Position numbers and translations under genes: made by a program. Under the pieces are notes generated by a model, which saw nothing but the letters and a program-made list of their open reading frames with translations, made no database searches and was not told the DNA's origin. A DNA stretch of 5,621 nucleotides from Streptosporangiaceae bacterium (GTDB taxonomy: Bacteria; Actinomycetota; Actinomycetes; Streptosporangiales; Streptosporangiaceae), in NCBI GenBank assembly GCA_030043395.1, contig JASHXW010000573.1, positions 1-5,621 on the forward strand. Direction: 5' to 3'. This document shows, piece by piece, positions 1 through 5,042 of this stretch. Positions within the stretch are counted from its first letter, which is position 1. Every line of letters begins with the position of its first letter.

Positions 1-485
1 GGATACCGCTGGAGTTCTACTTCGGCGTGGTCATCATGCTGATCATGTGGTACGTGCTGACGTTCACTCCGTTCGGCCAGCGCGCGCTTTTCGTCGGGCA
101 GTCCCGCGAGGTCGCACGGCTCAGCGGGTTCAGCGTCAACGCCGTCCGCATGCAGGGCTTCGTGATAGCCGGTGTCGTGGCCGCGATCTCCGGCATCCTA
201 TTCGTCGGCTCCAGCGGATCAGCAAGCCCGGGTGACGGGAACATCCTGCTCCTGCCCGCGTACGCGGCCGCGTTCCTTGGGCTCACCACGATCCAGCCGG
301 GGCGGTTCAACGCGATCGGCTCGGGGATCGCGGTCTACTTCCTCGCCACCGGGGTGGCCGGCCTTGAGCTGCTCGGCGCGCAGGACTGGGTGCAGCAGGT
401 CTTCTACGGCGCTGTGCTGGTGATCGCGATCGTGATATCGCGGGTGCTGAACAAGTACAGATACGGCGGCGCCGACGCAGGATGA
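1..485 (+). CDS. ABC transporter permease, RbsC/ribose-type family (3' part only)
   Basis: This is the C-terminal part of an integral membrane permease. It is open at the left edge (reading frame begins at base 3), leaving 160 residues before the TGA. The visible protein alternates hydrophobic membrane segments with short loops. It carries the pattern typical of the BPD_transp_2 family of sugar-type permeases (RbsC, XylH, autoinducer-2 type): a loop resembling the family's G-R/Q-ALYAIGGNxEAARLSG motif (here GQRALFVGQSREVARLSGF), then a helix, then a Gly/Ser-rich GSASPG stretch. The loop is the cytoplasmic segment expected to contact the ATPase. The protein should form the translocation pore with an ATPase and a periplasmic-type binding protein encoded to the left. 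It ends 52 bases before the methyltransferase gene on the same strand, so the two may share a transcript. The family is clear; the transported substrate cannot be read from the sequence. Confidence 0.85.
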   Translation, partial: IPLEFYFGVVIMLIMWYVLTFTPFGQRALFVGQSREVARLSGFSVNAVRMQGFVIAGVVAAISGILFVGSSGSASPGDGNILLLPAYAAAFLGLTTIQPGRFNAIGSGIAVYFLATGVAGLELLGAQDWVQQVFYGAVLVIAIVISRVLNKYRYGGADAG

Positions 486-521
486 GCGAAGGCACGAGCG
501 CGTATCTAAGATCGCCACAGT

Positions 522-527
522 AGGAGG
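522..527 (+). promoter_or_regulatory. Ribosome binding site of the MetE-like gene
   Basis: AGGAGG lies 10 bases before the ATG at 538. It supports that start over the downstream alternatives and shows the gene has its own strong translation signal although it follows the permease closely. Confidence 0.7.
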
Positions 528-537
528 AGCCGCCAGC

Positions 538-1746
538 ATGACCCAGATGCCAGCCAGCCACAGCGACCAGGAGAGCCCGGCAGGCGCGGCTTCCGCTTCC
601 GCCGAGGTTGCTGCCACTGCTGGAGACGGGGCACGGCCGCCCTTTCGCGCCGATCACGTCGGCAGCCTGCTCCGCCCGCCTGAGCTGCTGCGCGCACGCG
701 ATGACTTCGCCGCCGGCCGGATCAGCGCGGATGACCTGCGCGCGATCGAGAATGCGGCAATCGCCGAGGTCGTGCGCCGGCAGCAGGAAGTCGGCCTGCG
801 CTCAGCGACGGACGGTGAGCTGCGCCGCGAGTCCTGGCACATGGACTTCATCTACCAGCTCGGCGGAGTCCAGAAGGTGCAGGACGACACGATCAGGGTC
901 GCGTTCCACAACGAGAACAAGACTTATGAGTGGGCGCCGCCGTCCGCGCACATCGTCGCCCCGGTCTCCCTCACGCACACCATCTTCGGCGACGCGTTCT
1001 CCTACCTGCGTGACACGGTCACCACGGCAGTGCCCAAGCTCACGATCCCGTCGCTGAGCATGGTCCACTACCGCGGCGGGCGCTCGGCCATCGACGAGTC
1101 GGTTTACCCCGACCTCGACCAGTTCTGGGCCGACCTCTCGGCAACGTATGCGCAGGAGGTGCAGCAGCTGTATGACATCGGCTGCCGCTACCTGCAGTTC
1201 GACGACACGAGCCTCGCCTACGTGAACGACCCGGCGCAGCGCAAGCACATCGAGGAGATCGGCGGCGACCCCGAGCACCAGCACGAGCAGTACATCGCGA
1301 ACATCAACAGGGCGCTGGCCGGGCGGCCAGCGGACCTGGCCGTGACCACGCACATGTGCCGGGGGAACAACCAGAGCATGTGGGCCGCCGAGGGCAGCTA
1401 CGACTTCGTCGCCGACGCGCTGTTCAACACCCTGGAGGTCGACGGCTTCTTCTGCGAGTGGGACGACGAGCGCTCAGGCGGCTTCGAGCCGCTGCGCTAC
1501 GTTCCGAAGGGCAAGCGGGTCGTCCTCGGCCTGGTCACTACTAAGCGCGGCGAACTCGAAAGCAAGGACGACCTCAAGCGTCGGATCGAGGAGGCCGCCA
1601 GGTTCGTCGATGGCGACCAGTTGTGTCTCTCGCCGCAGTGCGGATTCTCCTCGACCAAGGAAGGCAACGACCTGACGCCCGAGCAGCAATGGGCCAAGCT
1701 CGCGCTGATCGTCGAGACAGCACAGGAGGTATGGAGCTCTTGGTAG
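538..1746 (+). CDS. Cobalamin-independent methionine synthase (MetE C-terminal domain)-like methyltransferase
   Basis: The 402-residue protein is a single MetE catalytic-type (beta/alpha)8 barrel, the short form seen in B. subtilis YxjG/YxjH-like proteins rather than the ~750-residue two-domain MetE. After a disordered Ala/Ser-rich head (about residues 1-34) comes the family signature FRADHVGSLLRP (36-47), then TDGELRRESWH (91-101), and LQFDD (219-223) in the substrate pocket. The expected zinc/thiol-activation ligands are present: His272 and Cys274 in THMCRGN, a Glu near 307 (FFCEWDDE), and Cys368 in SPQCGF. Family knowledge predicts transfer of a methyl group to or from a thiol such as homocysteine, with a folate or another small methyl donor. 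The setting, between an ABC permease and a GntR regulator plus dehydrogenase, suggests a role in catabolism or salvage of a methylated compound rather than housekeeping methionine synthesis; that is inference. Its 3' end overlaps the regulator gene by 16 bases. Confidence 0.88.
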   Translation: MTQMPASHSDQESPAGAASASAEVAATAGDGARPPFRADHVGSLLRPPELLRARDDFAAGRISADDLRAIENAAIAEVVRRQQEVGLRSATDGELRRESWHMDFIYQLGGVQKVQDDTIRVAFHNENKTYEWAPPSAHIVAPVSLTHTIFGDAFSYLRDTVTTAVPKLTIPSLSMVHYRGGRSAIDESVYPDLDQFWADLSATYAQEVQQLYDIGCRYLQFDDTSLAYVNDPAQRKHIEEIGGDPEHQHEQYIANINRALAGRPADLAVTTHMCRGNNQSMWAAEGSYDFVADALFNTLEVDGFFCEWDDERSGGFEPLRYVPKGKRVVLGLVTTKRGELESKDDLKRRIEEAARFVDGDQLCLSPQCGFSSTKEGNDLTPEQQWAKLALIVETAQEVWSSW

Positions 1747-2399
1747 GCCGTGACGGCGATCCCAGGCCCGCAGTGGTGGCGGCCATGCGCGCCGCGATCA
1801 TGCGTGGTGAGTACGCTCCCGGGCAGCGGCTGATCGAGATCGACCTGTGCGAGCGCTTCGAGACCTCGAGATTCGTCGCGCGCTCGGCGCTACAAGACCT
1901 GGCAGCGCAGGGGCTGGTCGAGTTCGAGCGCAACCGCGGCGCTCGGGTCCGGGAGATCCCCCTGGAAGAAGTCATCGAGATCACCCAGGTGCGGATGCTG
2001 CTAGAAGGGCACCTGGCCGCTCGCGCCGCGGAACGGATCACTGCGGAGCAGGCCGAGGACCTGCGCGGCATCGTCAAGGAGATGCGGGCGGCCGTCCAGG
2101 GCTCTGAACTGCTGCACTACAGCGAACTGAACGCCAGGCTGCACGCCACCATCCGCGACATCGCCGCTCACGAGACGGCCGCCCGCCTGCTGCGGCAGCT
2201 GCGCGACCAGACGGTGCGGCATCAGGTCTCCCTGTCACTTGCGCCTGGCCGGCCGGCGGTCTCGCTACCGCAGCACGAGGCGATCGTGGCGGCGATAACC
2301 GCCAAGGACCCTGCTGCGGCGGAGCAGGCGATGCACGAGCACCTGCAGAACGTGATCGAGGCCTTCGGCGCGCTCGCCGAGGCGGTCCGCGGGCGGTGA
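1731..2399 (+). CDS. GntR-family transcriptional regulator, FCD (FadR) subfamily
   Basis: This 222-residue protein has an N-terminal winged helix-turn-helix (about 12-75), with the GntR pattern of a helix followed by GEYAPGQRLIEIDLCERF and a recognition helix near SRFVARSALQDL, ending in the wing at GLVEFERNRGARV. The C-terminal all-helical FCD ligand domain (about 80-212) contains RMLLEGHLAARAA and conserved histidines at about 138 (ARLH), 182 (LPQHEAI) and 204 (AMHEHL), which in this family bind a metal and a small carboxylate effector. The start is not certain. The ATG at 1731 lies directly against an AGGAGGT (1724-1730), which is too close, so the in-frame TTG at 1740 is an alternative that loses only three residues. 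Reading in from further upstream is unlikely. The gene overlaps the methyltransferase by 16 bases and the dehydrogenase by 4, so it probably controls this operon in response to the imported compound or a product of it. Confidence 0.88.
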   Translation: MELLVGRDGDPRPAVVAAMRAAIMRGEYAPGQRLIEIDLCERFETSRFVARSALQDLAAQGLVEFERNRGARVREIPLEEVIEITQVRMLLEGHLAARAAERITAEQAEDLRGIVKEMRAAVQGSELLHYSELNARLHATIRDIAAHETAARLLRQLRDQTVRHQVSLSLAPGRPAVSLPQHEAIVAAITAKDPAAAEQAMHEHLQNVIEAFGALAEAVRGR

Positions 2400-3202
2400 C
2401 CGCGGACCGGCTGGTGGTGGCCGTACTCGGACTCGGCGAGGCCGGCTCGCTGATCGCGGCCGATCTGAGCGCCGCCGGAGCGGTCGTTCGGGGCTTCGAC
2501 CCAGTCGTCCAGGCCGGGCCTGGGCTCGTGCAGTGCGCCGACGACGCCGACGCCTGTCGTGGTGCGTCGGTGGTGCTGGCCCTGACCTGCGCGCGCGAGG
2601 CCGAGAACGCCCTGAGCTCCTCGCTGCCCGGCCTCGGCTCAGACGCGGTCTACGCCGACCTGAACACTTCGTCCTCGCAGCTCAAGGCCAGCCTGGCCGA
2701 GACGGCCGCGAACGCCGGGGTCGCGTTCGCCGACGTGGCGATGATGTCTCCGGTGCCAGGCAACGGGCTGCGTACTCCCATGCTGGCCTGCGGCCCGGCG
2801 GCCGAGCGGTTCGCGCGAGAGATCGGCCCGCTCGGAGCGCGGATTCAGGTCCTCCCCGGCCCGCCCGGCACTGCGGCGGCGCGCAAGCTGGTACGGAGCG
2901 TGTTCTACAAAGGGATGGCAGCCGCGGTCATCGAAGCCCTCCGCGCCGCACGCGCGGCCGGCTGCGAAGACTGGCTTCGCGAGAACATCAGGCAGGAGCT
3001 AGCGGGTGCCTCCGCGGCCACCCTCGACCGGCTCGAGCAGGGCAGCATCCAGCACGCCCGGCGGCGAGTCGACGAGATGGAGGCCGCCGCCGAGATGCTC
3101 GACCAGCTAGGCGTCCCGTCGCGCGTTGCAACCGCGAGCGCGCAGTGGATGCGCCAGCTCACCGCCGAGTCCACTAAGGCACGGCCCGACGAACAGGCGT
3201 AG
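2396..3202 (+). CDS. NAD(P)-dependent oxidoreductase, 6-phosphogluconate/3-hydroxyisobutyrate dehydrogenase-like with DUF1932-type C-terminus
   Basis: The 268-residue protein begins with a Rossmann fold: strand VVAVLGLGEAG with the dinucleotide loop GxGxxG at 12-17, and an acidic residue (Asp35 in GFDP) at the end of the second strand, which usually favours NAD over NADP. ADLNTSS (87-93) matches the family's D-L-N-x-x-S-P region with Ser in place of Pro. MSPVPGNGLRTP (117-128) is the substrate-loop region typical of DUF1932 proteins. The second domain has the helix ARKLVRSVFYKGMAAAVIEAL (starting near 162) with the predicted catalytic Lys164 or Lys172. It should oxidise a hydroxyacid, or reduce the matching oxoacid; the substrate is unknown. 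The GTG start overlaps the regulator's stop in a GTGA tetranucleotide, so translation is probably coupled. It is the last gene of the operon and runs convergently into the DinB gene with only 10 bases between. Confidence 0.85.
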   Translation: MTADRLVVAVLGLGEAGSLIAADLSAAGAVVRGFDPVVQAGPGLVQCADDADACRGASVVLALTCAREAENALSSSLPGLGSDAVYADLNTSSSQLKASLAETAANAGVAFADVAMMSPVPGNGLRTPMLACGPAAERFAREIGPLGARIQVLPGPPGTAAARKLVRSVFYKGMAAAVIEALRAARAAGCEDWLRENIRQELAGASAATLDRLEQGSIQHARRRVDEMEAAAEMLDQLGVPSRVATASAQWMRQLTAESTKARPDEQA

Positions 3203-3212
3203 ACCCAGCAAG

Positions 3213-3781
3213 CTAGCGGAACTGGTCGGCTGCCGCCTGTACCTGGCTGACATGGGCCTGCCAGCCAGATTCGTCGAATACGTCGTCATGATCCTGGCCG
3301 GGCTTGCCGTCTATGAGCTCACGGATGATGTCCGCGTGCCCTGCGTGCCGCGCCGTCTCGGCAACCATCCGGATCAGCAGGTCGCCCAGCGAGGCTTCGC
3401 GCCGGTCGGCTGGCCAGTGCGCGACAGATCCCACAGCGTCGATGTCGAGCTCGGCAATGGTGACGTCGGCGTGCGCGCAACCGCGCTGATAGAGCCCGAT
3501 GACGTAGTCGCTGGACTCCTCGGGCTTCGCCCACATGTCCGCGTTCTGCAGACCGACCCGTCCGCATACCAGGGCAGGATCTCAGGCGCAGGACGCCCGA
3601 AGGACTCCCCGAGGTATCCGTACTCAAGTCCGGCCAGGTGCTTGATCAGGCCGAGCAAGTTCGTGCCGGTCGCCGTTAGCGGCCGGCGGCGGTCGTACTC
3701 GCTCAGGTCGTCCAATCTGGACAGCATGCCGGCGCGGCACTCCTTGAGGTTCCGGTGCAGCTCCAGCTTCAGCTCAAGCAC
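3213..3781 (-). pseudogene. DinB/DUF664-family protein gene broken by a single frameshift
   Basis: Two overlapping reading frames together give one DinB-like protein of about 188 residues, the usual family length. The first part (GTG at 3781; GGAGG at 3787-3791 with a 5-base spacer) carries the helix GLIKHLAGLEYGYLGESFGRP with metal-ligand candidate His48, and stays recognisable until about residue 77. The second frame resumes at QNADMWAKPEES and continues to ETARHAGHADIIRELIDG, with the HxxH of the metal site, ending at the TAG at 3213-3215. Joining them requires one base missing from the codon around 3548-3550, with the plausible interval 3546-3560. Family members are four-helix-bundle metalloproteins, some of them thiol (mycothiol or bacillithiol)-dependent transferases; this one's activity is unknown. 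It lies 54 bases downstream of mftR on the same strand. A sequencing error is as likely as a true pseudogene, and programmed frameshifting is less likely because no slippery site is evident. Confidence 0.8.
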
Positions 3782-3835
3782 AAATGCCTCCGTGACCTCG
3801 GCCCTACTCCGTGCGTCCGGCTAGTACAGCACCAG

Positions 3836-4456
3836 CTACTGACAGCCAGGCTCGCCATTAAGAACGTCGTCGCTGAACCCGGCCGCCATCGCGTTGAGCG
3901 CCGCATCCAGGTAGACGGTCAGGTCGGCGTCGGCGCGGCTGACCCAGCGGTCGTACGCGGCACGGCACGCGGCGAGTGTCGCTCGGCCCACGGCGAGCGG
4001 GTAGAGCGAGTCAGCGGGCTGGCCGGTCCGGCGGGCGGCGAAGTCAGTGATCGCACGTTCCCAGGCGTCGTAGTGAATGGCGGCGCTGGCGATCAGGGCA
4101 GGCTCGGAGCCGATGAGGTTCATCCGCGCGCGTAGTTCGGGCACGTCTTCGGCCCGGTAGCGGTTCGCGGCCACAACGGCGAGTCGCACGGCCTGCATGA
4201 CAGTCTGGTCGAGCGGCATCTGATCAAGCAGCACCCGGATCCGCTCGACTTCGGTGTCGAACTGGCTCCACAGGACACTGGACTTGGAGTCGAAATAGCG
4301 GAAGAAGGTCCGTCGGCTGACGCCAGCCCCGGATGCTATCTCGTCGACTGTCGTCTGCTCGAAGCCCTTCTCGGTGAACAGTCGCAGCGCAACCAGCTCA
4401 AGCTCTCGCTGGCTCGTCCCAGGTGGCCGGCCGCGCCGCGCGGCGTCCTTCGACGT
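3836..4456 (-). CDS. mftR: Mycofactocin system transcriptional regulator MftR (TetR family), with non-canonical ACG start
   Basis: Read from the ACG at 4456 this gives 206 residues. A basic head (ARRGRPPGTS, 5-15) is followed by the TetR helix-turn-helix (about 18-65): LRLFTEKGFEQTTVDEIA, then GAGVSRRTFFRYFDSKSSV, a textbook recognition helix. The helical C-terminal ligand domain runs from about 70 to 200. The sequence style and the position divergent from mftA match MftR, which is reported to repress mft genes and respond to acyl-CoAs. The frame is open back to a TAA at 4490-4492 but contains no ATG, GTG or TTG before the GTG at 4234 (codon 75), which would delete the whole DNA-binding domain. 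A perfect AAGGAGG (4462-4468) stands 5 bases before the ACG, so that is the most likely original or actual start. The cause may be a real ACG start, a start-codon mutation (ATG to ACG), or a sequence error. Confidence 0.85.
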   Translation of the reverse strand, partial: TSKDAARRGRPPGTSQRELELVALRLFTEKGFEQTTVDEIASGAGVSRRTFFRYFDSKSSVLWSQFDTEVERIRVLLDQMPLDQTVMQAVRLAVVAANRYRAEDVPELRARMNLIGSEPALIASAAIHYDAWERAITDFAARRTGQPADSLYPLAVGRATLAACRAAYDRWVSRADADLTVYLDAALNAMAAGFSDDVLNGEPGCQ

Positions 4457-4461
4457 CCCAA

Positions 4462-4468
4462 CCTCCTT
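4462..4468 (-). promoter_or_regulatory. Ribosome binding site of mftR
   Basis: On the minus strand this reads AAGGAGG, a perfect Shine-Dalgarno sequence. It is followed by the 5-base spacer TTGGG and then ACG TCG AAG GAC. Its placement decides the mftR start in the absence of any ATG, GTG or TTG. Confidence 0.7.
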
Positions 4469-4496
4469 GATTTCCGTCTCACCGTGACGTTAATGT
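4467..4496 (+). promoter_or_regulatory. Candidate mftA promoter
   Basis: TTGATT (4467-4472) resembles a -35 element and TAATGT (4491-4496) a weak -10 element, separated by 18 bases. Transcription would begin near 4503, inside the palindrome at 4500-4509, leaving an untranslated leader of about 95 bases before mftA. The match is partial (TTGA of the -35; TA and the final T of the -10), and chance similarity is possible. Confidence 0.3.
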
Positions 4497-4499
4497 AAG

Positions 4500-4521
4500 C
4501 GAATATTCGGCACCCTGTGCC
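4500..4521. promoter_or_regulatory. Candidate operator between mftR and mftA (two abutting inverted repeats)
   Basis: CGAATATTCG (4500-4509) is a perfect 10-base palindrome. GGCAC-CCT-GTGCC (4509-4521) is a perfect 5-base-arm inverted repeat sharing its first G with it. They sit in the divergent intergenic region where a TetR-type repressor would act on both mftR and mftA. The second repeat could instead form a small RNA hairpin in the mftA leader. Assignment to MftR is inference from position. Confidence 0.4.
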
Positions 4522-4530
4522 ATATTAGGC

Positions 4531-4557
4531 GTCCGACGTCCGAAGTCCGAGTAGTCC
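4531..4557. repeat. Short tandem repeat, GTCCGAN x3 plus a spaced GTCCG
   Basis: GTCCGAC, GTCCGAA and GTCCGAG follow each other directly with a 7-base period (4531-4551). Another GTCCG follows two bases later (4553-4557) and a further one stands at 4571. The array lies in the predicted untranslated leader of mftA. Its function is unknown; it may be a protein-binding array or simple replication slippage. Confidence 0.6.
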
Positions 4558-4586
4558 GCGCTGATGCCGAGTCCGCGCCGAGCCCC

Positions 4587-4592
4587 AAGGAG
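4587..4592 (+). promoter_or_regulatory. Ribosome binding site of mftA
   Basis: AAGGAG with a 5-base spacer to the ATG at 4598. It fixes the start of this short gene. Confidence 0.7.
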
Positions 4593-4597
4593 CCCTC

Positions 4598-4741
4598 ATG
4601 GCCGACACCGCCACTGAACTCGCCCCTGCTCCAGCTGGCGACGACAGAGCGGCAGAGCCTGGCGAGTGGGATGAGGAGCTTGTTAGCGCCGAAGTGCTCG
4701 TCGAGGAGATCTCGATAGACGGCATGTGCGGTGTCTACTGA
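4598..4741 (+). CDS. mftA: Mycofactocin precursor peptide MftA
   Basis: The 47-residue peptide ends in IDGMCGVY followed by TGA, the invariant C-terminus of mycofactocin precursors. The last two residues, Val46 and Tyr47, become the cofactor: MftC, with MftB, oxidatively decarboxylates Tyr and then links it to Val; MftE later frees the modified dipeptide and MftD and MftF mature it. The segment LVEEISIDGMCGVY forms the conserved recognition and core region. The leader before it (residues 2-30) is Ala-rich and acidic (APAPAGDDRAAEPGEWDEE) and is long for this family. The start is supported by AAGGAG at 4587-4592 with a 5-base spacer. The gene overlaps mftB by 11 bases and is the first gene of the mft operon, divergent from mftR. 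Because only a few residues are conserved and the gene is short, automatic annotation may miss it. Confidence 0.96.
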   Translation: MADTATELAPAPAGDDRAAEPGEWDEELVSAEVLVEEISIDGMCGVY

Positions 4742-5042
4742 GCAACCCGCGGACGCCTCCGCATTGCCGCAGTTCGATTTCGACGCAGCCTGGCGGCTGC
4801 ATCCGCAGGTGTCGGTCCGGCCCGAGCGGTTCGGCGCCCTGCTCTACCACTTCGGGACGCGGCGGCTGTCCTTCCTGAAGAGCCCGGTCCTGCTGGACGT
4901 CGTGCGCGCGCTCGCTGACCAGCCCACCGCTCGGGCGGCATGTAAGGCGGCAGGCGTCCCCGAAGCCGACCTGGCCGGCTACCGCCGGGCGCTGGCGACT
5001 CTGGCGACTTCCCGGATGATCTGCGAGCGAGGAGCGCCGTGA
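4731..5042 (+). CDS. mftB: Mycofactocin biosynthesis chaperone MftB
   Basis: The 103-residue protein is of the small RiPP-recognition-element (PqqD-like) type. It binds the MftA leader and delivers it to the radical SAM enzyme MftC. The family-typical stretch runs from DAAWRLHPQVSVRPERFGALLYHFGTRRLSFL (about 18-49, the beta-hairpin part) into SPVLLDVVRAL (51-61) and a helical C-terminal part ending in LATLATSRMI. The GTG at 4731 is the only start possible, because a TAG lies in frame at 4716-4718. It is inside mftA, so the two genes overlap by 11 bases. No strong Shine-Dalgarno is seen (only a weak GACGG at 4718-4722), which suggests translation depends on ribosomes finishing mftA. The stop overlaps the start of mftC by 4 bases. 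The identification rests on sequence pattern together with the fixed mftA-mftB-mftC order. Confidence 0.93.
   Translation: MSTEQPADASALPQFDFDAAWRLHPQVSVRPERFGALLYHFGTRRLSFLKSPVLLDVVRALADQPTARAACKAAGVPEADLAGYRRALATLATSRMICERGAP

Noticed and set aside
1623..1730. Longer N-terminal extension of the GntR regulator, starting at 1623
   Set aside because: The extension would overlap about 120 bases of the methyltransferase's conserved zinc-site end, and its Arg/Ala-rich sequence does not resemble a regulator N-terminus. The ATG at 1731 or TTG at 1740 is preferred.
2396..3202. The dehydrogenase as a mycofactocin-dependent nicotinoprotein
   Set aside because: Known mycofactocin-dependent dehydrogenases belong to SDR and alcohol dehydrogenase families. 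This one is of 6PGDH/HIBADH type, in a separate operon facing the mft region, so proximity alone is not support.
3126..3824. Long plus-strand open frame (232 codons) over the DinB region
   Set aside because: It is antisense to the recognisable DinB protein, lacks any family pattern, and its Arg/Ser/Pro-rich product is typical of shadow frames in GC-rich DNA.
3836..4234. mftR taken as a 132-residue protein starting at the GTG at 4234
   Set aside because: It would remove the whole helix-turn-helix that is clearly encoded in the same frame upstream, and a perfect Shine-Dalgarno lies far upstream at 4462-4468.
4480..4482. GTG at 4482 (minus strand) as an mftR start
   Set aside because: It is in another frame from the TetR protein and has no Shine-Dalgarno before it; using it would require an additional frameshift.
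4525..4725. Minus-strand Ser/Ala-rich open frame over mftA
   Set aside because: It is antisense to mftA, with no family pattern; a shadow frame.
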